DNA of 64,000 nt. Source: Deinococcus malanensis (GTDB lineage Bacteria > Deinococcota > Deinococci > Deinococcales > Deinococcaceae). The translations under genes and the position numbers were made by a program. Under the pieces are notes generated by a model. The model made no database searches. It saw only the letters and a program-made list of their open reading frames with translations, and was not told the origin of the DNA. The stretch spans positions 155,305 through 219,304 of the forward strand of contig NZ_BMPP01000007.1 of assembly GCF_014647655.1 (NCBI RefSeq), in the 5' to 3' direction. Below are positions 28,926 through 38,012 of the stretch, piece after piece (within the stretch, counting starts at the first letter, position 1; each line of letters opens with the position of its first letter).

Positions 28926-29300
28926 ATGACGACTACGGACAGCTTCATGCAGGCCCTACAGCAGGCAGAACAGACCGGAAACGTGGACGCCCTGGTCGCC
29001 CTGCATGCCCCCGACGTTACCCTACGGAATCTGACGGCTCAGACCTGGGAAGGGCAGGACGGCGCGCGGGCCTTCTGGGAGGCGTATCTGGGCGCCTTTG
29101 ACCGGATTCGCAGCGAGTTCACCCGCAGTCAGGAAAATGATGGTCTGGGCGTCATGGAATGGGAAGCCACCGGTCAGGTCAGGGGCGGGCACGAGCTGGC
29201 TTACCGGGGAGTCAGCCTGATCGATATAGAAGGTGAGCAGGTCAAGGCTTTCCGTACGTATTACGACAGCGCCGCGTTCGTGACCCCAGTCAGTTCCTGA
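28926..29300 (+). CDS. SnoaL-like / NTF2-fold protein
   Basis: The 124-residue protein (from ATG 28926) has the cone-shaped NTF2-like pattern: an N-terminal helix pair with MQALQQAEQTGNVDALVALHA, the strand DVTLRNLTAQTWEGQDGA, then FWEAYLGAF and a C-terminal sheet with FRTYYDSAAF. Families with this fold include small isomerases, limonene hydrolase-like enzymes and ligand-binding proteins; a specific function cannot be given. The open frame starts 37 codons earlier but lacks family similarity there. Confidence 0.82.
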   Translation: MTTTDSFMQALQQAEQTGNVDALVALHAPDVTLRNLTAQTWEGQDGARAFWEAYLGAFDRIRSEFTRSQENDGLGVMEWEATGQVRGGHELAYRGVSLIDIEGEQVKAFRTYYDSAAFVTPVSS

Positions 29301-29388
29301 ACCGGGACAGCTTCTACAGTCAGCGCCTGAAGAGACCGCAGAACCAGGCCCACCGCAACTTCGCGGTGGGCCCAGAATTTGTTCTGCT

Positions 29389-29718
29389 TCAGCGGTTCGC
29401 AGCCGGGGTGGTGACCTCCACCGCGGTCAGGGTCTCCAGCACCCGGTAGACATGCTCGGCGCCTGAGGGAACGCGGTAGCTGTCCCCGGCCTCCAGCATG
29501 ACCGACTGTCCGTCCACTGTCAGTTCCACCCGGCCGCTGATGACATAGCCCAGCGTCTCATAGTCATTACGGCTGGGTTGTTTTTCTGCCGTGTCCGCAG
29601 GCTGCTCGTTGTGCCACAGGCGCATGCTGCTGCTTTCACCGCGAATCAGCTGGTGCTCACCATGCTGGCCATGAGTGGTCTCACTGCGGCTGACTTTATA
29701 GGTGCTGGACTGGGTCAT
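29389..29718 (-). CDS. Single-domain cupin protein
   Basis: The 109-residue protein has one cupin barrel (about 40-105): NDYETLGYVISGRVELTVDG and GDSYRVPSGAEHVYRVLE, where the two cupin motifs are partly conserved (E43-like acidic and H near the second motif). A perfect AGGAGG lies seven bases before the ATG at 29718. It follows the PfpI/DJ-1 gene by 31 bases on the same strand, suggesting co-expression, perhaps in stress protection. The metal and substrate are unknown. Confidence 0.85.
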   Translation of the reverse strand: MTQSSTYKVSRSETTHGQHGEHQLIRGESSSMRLWHNEQPADTAEKQPSRNDYETLGYVISGRVELTVDGQSVMLEAGDSYRVPSGAEHVYRVLETLTAVEVTTPAANR

Positions 29719-29749
29719 GCGGGAACCTCCTTGAGGAAGAAAAAAGGGT

Positions 29750-30319
29750 TTACTTGCGCCGACTGTTGTGGTCACCCTCAGCGAATTCCTCAATCAGCTT
29801 GGCATTGAACGCCGGCAGGTCTCCGGGGTTGCGGCTGGTGACCACGCCCTTGTCCGTCACGACCTCCTCGTCGACCCACTCGGCACCGGCCATGGTCAGT
29901 TCGTGGCGCAGGCTGGGCCAGCTGGTCATACGCAGGCCCCGGGCAATGCCGGTCTCGCTGAGGCTCCAGGGGCCGTGGCAGATGGCCCCGATCGGTTTGC
30001 CCTCGTCATAGAAGGCGCGCACCATCCGCATGGCGTCGGGGCTGAGGCGCAGTTTGTCGGGATTCACGGTGCCGCCGGGCAGAATCAGGCCGTCGTACTC
30101 GTTGACATTGACCTCCTCGGCGGTCTTGTCCACCGGGTAGCGGCCCTGAGGCTCCATGTCGTTTTTCATGGTCTGGATCTCGCCGTCCTGCAAGCTAACC
30201 AGGTGGGTCACGGCACCAGCCTGCTCGACGGCTTCACGGGGGCTGGTCAACTCGATTTCCTCGACACCGTCGGCGGCGAGAATGGCGATGGTCTTGCCTT
30301 GCAGGGACGGAGCAGTCAT
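29750..30319 (-). CDS. DJ-1/PfpI family protein
   Basis: The 189-residue protein (ATG at 30319) belongs to the class I glutamine amidotransferase-like DJ-1/PfpI group. The nucleophile is C114 in AICHGPW, followed by H115, and the acidic partner is probably in GVEEIEL near residue 20. Relatives act as deglycases, glyoxalases or small proteases; Deinococcus radiodurans has a close relative studied structurally, as I recall. Downstream is a cupin gene in the same direction. The open frame extends eight codons further to 30343, which is an alternative start. Confidence 0.9.
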   Translation of the reverse strand: MTAPSLQGKTIAILAADGVEEIELTSPREAVEQAGAVTHLVSLQDGEIQTMKNDMEPQGRYPVDKTAEEVNVNEYDGLILPGGTVNPDKLRLSPDAMRMVRAFYDEGKPIGAICHGPWSLSETGIARGLRMTSWPSLRHELTMAGAEWVDEEVVTDKGVVTSRNPGDLPAFNAKLIEEFAEGDHNSRRK

Positions 30320-30610
30320 GCGCTCAAGCTGACCTGCGGGCATGGCCCCGGGGTGACGGGGACCTAAGCCCGGGTTTAAGGGGAGTTACGTCAGACTTCA
30401 TGTCCTTTGGGGGAACTGGGGGTGGCCGCCCACAAGCGGTCCGCGCTGGCACGGCTTCCAGCTGTTCCATCCTGCTTTATGACGTGTCAGACGGCTTTTG
30501 CGCCCTCTAGCCGCCCGGCCGTGCCGGGGCGTACACTGGGGCACTGCCGCCCTAGTTATTCCCAGTCTGGTGAGATCGGGCGTGCCCAGCAGAAAGGAGG
30601 TGAGGCACAC

Positions 30611-32374
30611 ATGGGGACCAAGGAAGACGTTCGTTCGCGGCTCAATATTGCGGATGTGATTGGCGAGCATGTGCGCCTCACCCCTGCCGGCAAGGGCCGG
30701 CTCAAGGGTCTGTGCCCCTTTCACAAGGAAAAGAGCCCCAGTTTCCAGGTGGACACCGAGCAGGGTTATTACTATTGCTTTGGCTGCAAGGCCGGCGGCG
30801 ACATCTTTTCCTTCGTGCAGCGCACCGAGAACCTGAGTTTCGGGGATGCCATGCGCAAGCTGGCCGAACAGGCCGGCATTCAGGTAGAAGCCAAATACGG
30901 TGAGAAAAGCAGCCGGGACCTGTACGACGTCAACGCCTTTGCGCTGGAGTACTTCAGGGAGCACCTCACGGGACCGGCCCTGGACTACCTGCGCCGGCGT
31001 GGCCTGAGTGACGAGACCATTGCGGCCTTCGAGCTGGGCTACGCCCCGGACGGCTGGGATGGGCTGCTCAAGCGGGCGCGTACCAAGGGCCTTAGTGAAC
31101 GGCAACTGCTGGAAGCTGGCCTGCTGATCGAGAACCCGGAATCGGGGCGGGTGTATGACCGCTTCCGGGGCCGCGTCATGTTTCCTATCCGCGACCACCT
31201 CGGCCGGCTGGTCGGCTACGGCGGCCGGGTCCTTGACGACACCAAACCCAAGTACCTGAACACCCCGGAAACCGAGGCGTTCCGCAAGGGCGAGCTGCTG
31301 TACGGCCTGGACAAGGCCCGCACCCAGCTCAGAGGCGGCTCGGAGCTGGTCGTCGTGGAAGGGTATATGGACGTCATTACCATGCACCAGCACGGCTTTA
31401 CCGGCGCCGTGGCCTCTCTGGGCACCGCGCTGACCGCCGAGCACGCCGCGCTGCTCGAACGCCTGGGCGCGCAGAAGCTGACCCTGATGTTCGACCAGGA
31501 CGAGGCCGGGCTCAAAGCGACCCTGTCGGGGCTGGATCAGGTGCTGGGAGCCAAGTTCCGGGTGCGGGCCACCAGCGTCCCCAGCGGCAAGGACCCTGCC
31601 GACGCCCTGCTGGCCGGCGATGACGCGGGGATCCGTCAGGCCCTGGCCGGCGGACTGGATGAAGTGCATTATCGCGTGCAGGCCGCCGTGGAAGCCCACG
31701 GCCTGGGGACCAGCGAGGGCAAACGGCGCGTGCTGATGCAGCTGCTGCCACGCATGCAGAACCTCGATCCCTTAGACGAGGGCGCCGAGCAGATGCGCAC
31801 CATCGCCTGCGAGCAGCTGGGCATCAAGCCCGAGGCGCTGCTGGAGTGGATCGCGTCCAAGGCCAAACGCCGCCAGCTGACCGACACGCACCTGGCCGGT
31901 ATGAGCACCCACCGCACCGAGGAAGACCGCGAGCTGGCCCTGCTGCGTCAGCTGCTGGTCGACCCCAGCCTGCTGTCCAAGCTGGACGGCAGCACCCCGT
32001 GGCGCAACGAGAGCGTCCGCAAGGTCATGCTGGCCGCCCAGGGTGCGCCGAGCCCCGACGCCATTCTGGACGTTTTCCGCGGCCAGCCCGAAGAGCAGCT
32101 GCTGATCCGCCTGCTGTTCGAGGGCCGCGACGCCGGCACCATCAGCCGCGCGAATTCCCAGCAGTACGAGCAGAACGTCAATGCTTACGCTGCTGCCGCC
32201 GTGGACGACATTCAGGTCAGCATGAGTATCGATTCGCTACGGGCAGAGGTGGAGGCGCTGAAAAAGCAGGTTACGGCGGCGGCGCCGGCTGAGCAGCTGA
32301 GTATGCTCAAGCAGATTCAGGAGTTGCAGCGGGCTATTGAGGCGGAGAAGCGGGCAAGGAGGAGTTCGGCGTAA
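30611..32374 (+). CDS. dnaG: DNA primase
   Basis: DnaG makes RNA primers at the replication fork. The 587-residue protein starts at ATG 30611, with AAGGAGGTGA upstream. It has the CHC2-type zinc site C35-x2-H38-x17-C56-x2-C59, the catalytic core, a TOPRIM domain ([16 protein letters not shown], then LMFDQDEAG) and a C-terminal DnaB-binding helical region ending in a charged coil. Its helicase partner DnaB is also in this window. The 291 bases upstream (30320-30610) contain only a GC-rich hairpin near 30515 and no gene. A 169-bp repeat begins four bases after the stop. Confidence 0.97.
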   Translation: MGTKEDVRSRLNIADVIGEHVRLTPAGKGRLKGLCPFHKEKSPSFQVDTEQGYYYCFGCKAGGDIFSFVQRTENLSFGDAMRKLAEQAGIQVEAKYGEKSSRDLYDVNAFALEYFREHLTGPALDYLRRRGLSDETIAAFELGYAPDGWDGLLKRARTKGLSERQLLEAGLLIENPESGRVYDRFRGRVMFPIRDHLGRLVGYGGRVLDDTKPKYLNTPETEAFRKGELLYGLDKARTQLRGGSELVVVEGYMDVITMHQHGFTGAVASLGTALTAEHAALLERLGAQKLTLMFDQDEAGLKATLSGLDQVLGAKFRVRATSVPSGKDPADALLAGDDAGIRQALAGGLDEVHYRVQAAVEAHGLGTSEGKRRVLMQLLPRMQNLDPLDEGAEQMRTIACEQLGIKPEALLEWIASKAKRRQLTDTHLAGMSTHRTEEDRELALLRQLLVDPSLLSKLDGSTPWRNESVRKVMLAAQGAPSPDAILDVFRGQPEEQLLIRLLFEGRDAGTISRANSQQYEQNVNAYAAAAVDDIQVSMSIDSLRAEVEALKKQVTAAAPAEQLSMLKQIQELQRAIEAEKRARRSSA

Positions 32375-32377
32375 GTC

Positions 32378-32545
32378 GTTTGCCCCGCCCCCCAGCCCCC
32401 TACCCCAGAGGGGCAGGGGGAGCTTTCGTTGGCACTCGGCAAGGTGAGACAGGAGATGGTAGGGATGCTGGTGCCTTCTGGCGTTCCTGCTTCGACGCCA
32501 TGCTCGACATTCGCGTCATGGCCCGCGCGCTCCGCGCACGACGGC
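32378..32545 (-). repeat. 169-bp intergenic repeat, copy B (inverted)
   Basis: Read on the minus strand this copy aligns with copies A and C. The 25 bases at 32521-32545 are the exact reverse complement of 32671-32695, and the outer end 32378-32425 matches the reverse of 32790-32840 with few changes, including the hairpin CCCCCTACCCC-AGA-GGGGCAGGGGG. It starts four bases after the dnaG stop, so the hairpin could end dnaG transcription. Confidence 0.85.
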
Positions 32546-32670
32546 CCGGGTTGCTATGACGGTACAGGGGCAAGGTGTCCTGGTGAATGCCGCAGGGTTC
32601 TACTGAAAAAGCAGGAAAAGTTTTTGCTCTTCACTTCCCAGCCTGCCCCCATCACGAGACAGCCACGAAA

Positions 32671-32840
32671 GCCGTCGTGCGCGGAGCGCGCGGGCGCTTC
32701 CAACGGGCACGAAAGATGGCGTCGAGGCCGGAAACGAAAATGGGCTTAGCAACTCCGCGACTCCAGCCCAATCTCTTGCCGAGTGCGAACGAAAGCTCCC
32801 CCTGCCCCTCTGGGGTAGGGGGCCGGGGGGCGGGGCAAAC
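32671..32840 (+). repeat. 169-bp intergenic repeat, copy C
   Basis: Same orientation as copy A and inverted relative to copy B. Between copies B and C lie 125 bases (32546-32670) without a gene or recognisable element. The pair can fold into one very long stem. The right end is 18 bases before the zapE stop codon region. Confidence 0.85.
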
Positions 32841-32857
32841 CAGAGAAAAAACCAAAA

Positions 32858-33868
32858 TCACTCCCCCACCCGAGCCTCCCGCAACATCTCCGAAAGCCTC
32901 GACAGACACCGGCTGTACTTCTTGGCATACGCCCCATGCCGGTACGTCTCGTCAAACAGGGTTCCCAGCGGCACCCCAGTAAACGCCGCACCAAGACCCA
33001 GGTCGTACAGCTTGTCGATAAAGTGCACGAACCGCAGGGCGACGTTCTGGTCGGTCATGGGGCACAAACCCTCGACCCCCAGCGCCCCGATGCCCTCAAG
33101 CAGGCGGGGAAAGTGACTGGGGTGAACCCGGAGCAGGTGCCGGTTCAGATCCCGGTGCTGCACGACACTGAGGGTGTCCGGGTTCTGCTGGACCTGCCAG
33201 GCCGCGAATTCAGCGGGCTGAAGCGTATCTTCCGGCCGGGTGCCGCGCTGGCGGTAATCCGGGCCGTCGATGGTATGCGCCGCGAACCGGCTGGCGATGC
33301 CCTGAATCTGCCGTTCGAAGTCACGGGCGTTAAAGCGGCCCTGGCCCAGGGCACCAGGTTCGGTGTTGCTGGTGGCCACCACGTGCGTGCCACCCGGCAT
33401 CAGCTGACCCAGAAACGTATTGGCCATGTGGGTATTGCCGGGATCATCCAGCTCGAACTCGTCGATCAGCAACAGGTCGTGGTTGCGGAAGGCCTCCACG
33501 GCGCGGTTCATGCCCAGAACCCCGATGATGTACATCAGATCCTGGAAGCTCATCAGGGCGGCGCGGCCCGGGGCGGCGTGCCACGCACTGGCCAGCAGGT
33601 GGGTCTTCCCTACCCCAAAGCCGCCGTCCAGATAGATACCCTGTCCTTCCGGACGTGCAGGACGACGGAACAGACGGAAGCCGCCAGGTTTCGGCGCCGG
33701 CTCCTGCACGAAAGCTTCCAGCGCGTCCCTTGCCTCACCCTGGCTGAGGTAGCCGGGATTGGGCTGGTAACTGTCAAAGCGCACCCGGTCGTAACGCGGA
33801 CTGGGCGTCAGGTGCGCGGTCAGCTCATCGGGGGTCACGCTGGGCATGCGGGCCAGTAGGTCAATCAT
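32858..33868 (-). CDS. zapE: Cell division protein ZapE (AFG1-like ATPase)
   Basis: ZapE/AFG1 proteins are P-loop ATPases linked to cell division under stress and to protein quality control. The 336-residue protein has the P-loop GIYLDGGFGVGKTHLL, the Walker B LLLIDEFELDDPGNTHMA and the sensor VVATSNTEPGALGQGRFN, with the typical length. It is preceded six bases upstream by the S4-domain gene, so both are probably one transcript. The 169-bp repeat pair lies just downstream. Confidence 0.9.
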   Translation of the reverse strand: MIDLLARMPSVTPDELTAHLTPSPRYDRVRFDSYQPNPGYLSQGEARDALEAFVQEPAPKPGGFRLFRRPARPEGQGIYLDGGFGVGKTHLLASAWHAAPGRAALMSFQDLMYIIGVLGMNRAVEAFRNHDLLLIDEFELDDPGNTHMANTFLGQLMPGGTHVVATSNTEPGALGQGRFNARDFERQIQGIASRFAAHTIDGPDYRQRGTRPEDTLQPAEFAAWQVQQNPDTLSVVQHRDLNRHLLRVHPSHFPRLLEGIGALGVEGLCPMTDQNVALRFVHFIDKLYDLGLGAAFTGVPLGTLFDETYRHGAYAKKYSRCLSRLSEMLREARVGE

Positions 33869-33874
33869 GGCTGC

Positions 33875-34573
33875 TCAGCGATGCACATCGAGTTCAACCT
33901 TGAAGTTGCCGCGCCGCGTCTCGTTCACCACGCGCTTGAAGTCGATCCGGCCCAGCCCCTCGGCCGCCAGGCTGTCACCCTCGCGGATTTCGCTGCTGGC
34001 GCGGGCTGGCTGACCGTTCAGGCGCACTTTGCCCCCGTCAATGCCCTGCTGGAAGTAGGCGCGGCTCACGCCGAACCCCTTGGCACCCACCACGTCCACC
34101 CGCATGCTGGGCACCACCACCTCGCGGACCTTGCTGCTCTTTCCGGCGCTTTCTCCGACTTCCTCGACATCCACGTGCCGGCCGCCGAGTTCGGTCAGGG
34201 CGGCCAGGGTCTGGGCGGCCTTGCCGGTGGCCGCCAGCAGAAAGCCGCCACGGTCCTCGCGCAGGTCGCCGAGCTGGTCCTCGTTGAGTTCCAGCCGGCG
34301 CAGCTGCACATGAAAATCCTGCAGGTCCCAGGCGGGTGCCGCGTCCTCCGGTGTCAGGCGCAGCACCGTCACGGCACTGTCCACCTCGGGGATGTGTTCG
34401 GGATGCAGGGTCAGGATCACGCGCCGGGCATCCGGAAAGCCGCCGGCAATCTTGTGACGGACCTCGTCGTCCTGCAGCAGGCGCCGGTCGATCTCGTCAC
34501 CGTCCACAAAGGGCGTGCGGACCACGCGGCCACCCCGGGCCTGGTTGATCAGGGTACTGAGCTTGAGCTTCAT
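33875..34573 (-). CDS. S4-domain RNA-binding protein (YlmH-like)
   Basis: The 232-residue protein has an N-terminal segment (FVDGDEIDRRLL, HPEHIPEVD), a middle domain, and a C-terminal S4 RNA-binding domain with GFGVSRAYFQQGIDGGKVRLNG-type sequence (key part SRAYFQQGIDGGKVRLNG). YlmH-type proteins bind rRNA or stalled 50S subunits and have been linked to division genes and ribosome quality control. The start is ATG 34573 with TATCCT six bases upstream and no Shine-Dalgarno, so it is probably leaderless. zapE follows six bases after the stop. Confidence 0.85.
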   Translation of the reverse strand: MKLKLSTLINQARGGRVVRTPFVDGDEIDRRLLQDDEVRHKIAGGFPDARRVILTLHPEHIPEVDSAVTVLRLTPEDAAPAWDLQDFHVQLRRLELNEDQLGDLREDRGGFLLAATGKAAQTLAALTELGGRHVDVEEVGESAGKSSKVREVVVPSMRVDVVGAKGFGVSRAYFQQGIDGGKVRLNGQPARASSEIREGDSLAAEGLGRIDFKRVVNETRRGNFKVELDVHR

Positions 34574-34579
34574 GCCCGC

Positions 34580-34585
34580 AGGATA
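34580..34585 (-). promoter_or_regulatory. -10 box of the leaderless S4-zapE operon
   Basis: TATCCT on the minus strand is six bases before the ATG at 34573. Confidence 0.5.
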
Positions 34586-34663
34586 GCCCCGGGCACCTGC
34601 CCGGCTGCGGGGCATAAGGACTCTGGAAATGTGGAGCGCCACCCCTGACTGCCCCCTGGATGC

Positions 34664-34696
34664 GTGCCGTACGGCACAACACGGCTGCCGTACACT
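34664..34696 (+). promoter_or_regulatory. Promoter with a 14-bp palindrome near -35
   Basis: The -10 box TACACT (34691-34696) is six bases before the ATG at 34703. The perfect palindrome GTGCCGTACGGCAC (34664-34677) covers the -35 position, and part of it recurs as TGCCGTAC just before the -10. It may be an operator. Confidence 0.5.
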
Positions 34697-34702
34697 CGGG
34701 AC

Positions 34703-35146
34703 ATGCCAAACCTTGATCCGCTGGGCGTGCCGGGCGCCCCCCTGGAGACCCTGAATGCTGCGCTGTCCGGCGCCCAGACACTGGACCTGAGCGGAGGCTG
34801 GCTGCTGCTGGTCACCGACTGGCAGGGGCACCGCCCCATGGCCCGGTACGGCGCGGTGGTGCTGCCGGCAGCCGGCGAGCCATTGGTGCTGACCGCCGCG
34901 TTCGGCCCGCGCTTCGGACCGGCAGGCGCCGAGGCCCTGGCACAGCTGGTGACCTGGGCGCAGGAGCAGGGGCTGACGCTGCGCGAAACGGTGCTCAGTC
35001 CCAGCGCCTTTATGCAGGTGCTCGAGGAGCCTGACCACGAGGAAATCCGGCATCTGGTCGCCGCCAGCAACCCGACTGATCCGGGCATCTATACCCGGCC
35101 CGACCTCCGGGCCGATCAGAAAGACGAGGACGGCTGGGACGACTGA
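34703..35146 (+). CDS. Protein of unknown function (147 aa)
   Basis: I do not recognise a family. The protein has 147 residues, no signal peptide and no membrane helix; the centre (LSGGWLLLVTDWQGHRPMARYGAVVLP, short part only) suggests a beta-sheet core, and the C-terminus is acidic (DQKDEDGWDD). The leaderless-type promoter and the high GC at third positions support the gene. It is divergent from the S4-zapE pair. A weak hairpin with GCCCCG/CGGGGC follows the stop. Confidence 0.75.
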   Translation: MPNLDPLGVPGAPLETLNAALSGAQTLDLSGGWLLLVTDWQGHRPMARYGAVVLPAAGEPLVLTAAFGPRFGPAGAEALAQLVTWAQEQGLTLRETVLSPSAFMQVLEEPDHEEIRHLVAASNPTDPGIYTRPDLRADQKDEDGWDD

Positions 35147-35312
35147 GCTGGGCTGCCTGAGCCCCGGTCAGATGAAAAGCGGGGCCCGTTACCCACAGGC
35201 GCGCCCGGCACCTGCATGATTCGCGTAAGAGTTGGCGTGGCACGATGCCCTCACTTCAGGCATGCCTGCTCCCTGCACCCAACTCAAGGCCTGAACCGAG
35301 GTTGCCCCTTCC

Positions 35313-37943
35313 ATGACGCCGGTCCACACGAATCCTGCCCTGCACACTGCCCTGCGCGACGTTCTGCGCCTGCATTCCCCGCTCTCGACGCTGCTGGCAC
35401 CGGTGGGGGGTGAAGTGCTGTGCGTCACGGCCCAGGAGGTCACTTCGCAACCCGGCGCCGACCTGGTGCCCCCCGACGCCTGGCTCGACCGCGGTGAGAT
35501 GACCTGGCTGACCCGTGAAGGGACGCTGTTGGGCCTGCTGTGGGGTGAGGGGGGGCCGGTCCCACCGGACGCCGTGCAGGTTCTGACCCTGCTGCTGTCT
35601 GCGGCCCGCCAGGACGGCCCCAGCCGCGAGACCGACGTCCTGATTACCCAGCTGCCGGTGCCGGCCCTGTGGCTCTCGCCGGATCTCAAGATCCGCCAGG
35701 TGAGCCGCCCCTTTCTGGAATGGTTCGGTCTCACCGACGCTGCCGTGATGGACCGGGCACTGGCCGAGATCGTGCCTGGACAGCCGGAGCTGGTGCGCGC
35801 CCTGGAGCAGGCCGCCGCCGGGCGGGCCGCCCGCCTGCCGGAGATGGTCTTCCAGCTTCCGGACGGGCCCCGGCCAGTGCGCGGCGAAACCCGGCCTTTT
35901 TTCGGTGCAGGTCTGGCTGGGGTCATGGCCCTGTGGCAGGACACCACGGCCGAACATGTTCAGGCCCAGCAGATTCAGGCCCTGCTCGACACGGATGTCC
36001 CGACGGCCCTCCTGAAGGAGGACGGCGCGGTCCTGCAGGCCAGCACCGGGCTGCTGGAACTGGCCCCACCCACGGCGGTGGCGGTTCCCGGGGCGCCCCT
36101 GTGGGCCTGGCCCTGCTTTGCCGACGTGCCTTCAGAAGCGGTGCAGCAGCTCGTCAGCGTGGCCTCGGGTGGAGGCGCGGCGCAGGCGGACGTCCCGCTG
36201 GCCCTGGGCGGCACTCTGGCCCTCAGCGTGCGGCGCACTTCGGTGCCGGGACTGATGATTGCCAGCAGCACGCCGCGCGGGTCTCGTGCCAGCGCGGCTC
36301 CGGCGGGTCTGGTAGCCCAGATGCTGTCGCATCTGGAGGATGCGGCGGTGGCACTGGACCACAGCGGACGCGTGCAGTTCGTCAGTGACCCGGCGGCCAC
36401 CCTGCTGGGCGTCGACGCCGCGCGGCTGCTGGGCCTGGGCTTCGCTCGGGTGCTGGCGGACCTGGGCGTACACGCCTTCACGCCTCAGGGAGAGCCGCTG
36501 CCCCTGCCGGACTGGAAAGACCAGCACAAGAACTTCGAGCGCGAAATCCAGCTGGCCCTGCCCAGCGGCACGGTCCGCACCATGCAGCTTCGCGGCTCCA
36601 TGCTGGACCTGGAAGGCAGTCAGGGCGGCAAGCCGGGGCTGCTGCTCAGCGCCCGCGACGTCACGGCGCTGCGCCACGCCCAGGCCAAGATGCGTCACGA
36701 CGCCCGTCATGACGCCCTGACCGGCCTGCTCAACCGCGCTGGCCTGCGCGAGGTCCTGTCCCGTCCCCCATCCGCCCCGGAGGCGGTCGCCTGCCTGGGG
36801 GTCGAGGATTTCGCTTCACTGACCGCGGCACTGGGGCGCACCGCCTTCGATCACCTGCTGATTCAACTGGCCGCGCGCCTCAATGACCTCGCGGCGGCCT
36901 ACGGGGGCGAGGCTGCCCGGCTGGCCGATACGGTGTTCGCCGTTCAGCTGCCCGGAATGGGAGCTGCCGAGGCTGCCGGGCGCCTGCGCAGCATGCTGGC
37001 CGCCCCGCTGCGCGCCGGCCGGCGCGATGTGCCGCTGGGCTGTGCACTGGGCGTCACCGATCAGGCTGCCGAGGACCGTCTGGCAGATGCCGAGATCGCC
37101 ATGCAGCACGCCCGGCAGAGGGGACGCACCCAGGTCAGCCTGTTTGAACCGGGGATGCGCGCCGAGGTGGCACGGACCTTTGAGCTGGAAGACGCCCTGA
37201 CCCAGGCGCTGGGCGGCGAGCAGTTCACGCTGCTGTACCAGCCCTCGGTCCGCCTGTCGGATGGCCGGCCACTCGGCGCCGAGGCGCTGCTGCGCTGGAA
37301 CCACCCGACCATGGGCGTGCTGAGCCCAGGGGCCTTCCTGCCGGTGGCCAGCCGCATGGACCTGCTGACCGGGGTCAGCGAGTGGGTCGTCAAGGCGGCG
37401 CTGCGGGGCCGGCGCGAGGTGCGCAGCGCCCAGCCCGGAGCTTTCGCCGACTGGCAGGTCAGCGTGAACCTCAGCCTGGCGGAGCTGCAGGGCAGTGCCG
37501 GTCTGGGCGGCCTGTTGCCGCTGCTGCGCGCAGAGGGTGCCCCGGATATCGAGGTCACTGCCGGCAGCCTGCTGGACCACAGCCAGGACACCCTGGGCCT
37601 GCTCGAGCAGCTGCGTTCGCTGGGAGCGCACCTCAGCGTGGACGATTTCGGTGACAGCTCCACCAATCTGGCAGCGCTGACCCGCTTTCCCCTGAGTGCC
37701 GTCAAGCTGCACCCGACGCTGACGGCCCGCGTGCCGGAAGATGCCCGCAGCGTGACCCTGGTGCAGGGCACCGTGGACCTGGCGCACCGCCTGGGCCTGA
37801 ATGTCACGGCCGTGGGGGTGGAGACGCCTGAGCAACTCGCCATGCTGCGGGACCTGGGCTGTGACGCGGCGCAGGGGTACGCCATCGCGCCGCCCCTGTC
37901 CACGCCGGACCTGCTGACCTGGCTCAAAAGCTACGAGAGGTGA
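35313..37943 (+). CDS. PAS-GGDEF-EAL protein with degenerate GGDEF motif
   Basis: The 876-residue cytoplasmic protein has PAS-like domains (about 105-215 and 335-455), a GGDEF domain starting at HDALTGLLNR (near 466) and an EAL domain (about 625-870). The GGDEF signature is replaced by ADTVF near residue 539, so cyclase activity is unlikely. The EAL domain keeps E657 (GAEALLRW), the Asn of VNLS, D777-D778 (DDFG), the Lys of AVKLHP and the Glu of GVETPEQ, but loop 6 reads DDFGDSSTN and the usual Glu of the TE pair is Ala. It may be a weak phosphodiesterase or a c-di-GMP sensor. Confidence 0.88.
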   Translation: MTPVHTNPALHTALRDVLRLHSPLSTLLAPVGGEVLCVTAQEVTSQPGADLVPPDAWLDRGEMTWLTREGTLLGLLWGEGGPVPPDAVQVLTLLLSAARQDGPSRETDVLITQLPVPALWLSPDLKIRQVSRPFLEWFGLTDAAVMDRALAEIVPGQPELVRALEQAAAGRAARLPEMVFQLPDGPRPVRGETRPFFGAGLAGVMALWQDTTAEHVQAQQIQALLDTDVPTALLKEDGAVLQASTGLLELAPPTAVAVPGAPLWAWPCFADVPSEAVQQLVSVASGGGAAQADVPLALGGTLALSVRRTSVPGLMIASSTPRGSRASAAPAGLVAQMLSHLEDAAVALDHSGRVQFVSDPAATLLGVDAARLLGLGFARVLADLGVHAFTPQGEPLPLPDWKDQHKNFEREIQLALPSGTVRTMQLRGSMLDLEGSQGGKPGLLLSARDVTALRHAQAKMRHDARHDALTGLLNRAGLREVLSRPPSAPEAVACLGVEDFASLTAALGRTAFDHLLIQLAARLNDLAAAYGGEAARLADTVFAVQLPGMGAAEAAGRLRSMLAAPLRAGRRDVPLGCALGVTDQAAEDRLADAEIAMQHARQRGRTQVSLFEPGMRAEVARTFELEDALTQALGGEQFTLLYQPSVRLSDGRPLGAEALLRWNHPTMGVLSPGAFLPVASRMDLLTGVSEWVVKAALRGRREVRSAQPGAFADWQVSVNLSLAELQGSAGLGGLLPLLRAEGAPDIEVTAGSLLDHSQDTLGLLEQLRSLGAHLSVDDFGDSSTNLAALTRFPLSAVKLHPTLTARVPEDARSVTLVQGTVDLAHRLGLNVTAVGVETPEQLAMLRDLGCDAAQGYAIAPPLSTPDLLTWLKSYER

Positions 37944-37999
37944 ACCCAGTCTGAGCCGCTGACTCCGCCCGGGTCGGGCCCTGCGGTGGGGGGCTGCTC

Positions 38000-38005
38000 T
38001 AGACT
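38000..38005 (+). promoter_or_regulatory. -10 box of leaderless rlmB
   Basis: TAGACT ends seven bases before the rlmB ATG at 38013; no ribosome binding site is present. Confidence 0.5.
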
Positions 38006-38012
38006 GCCTGAC

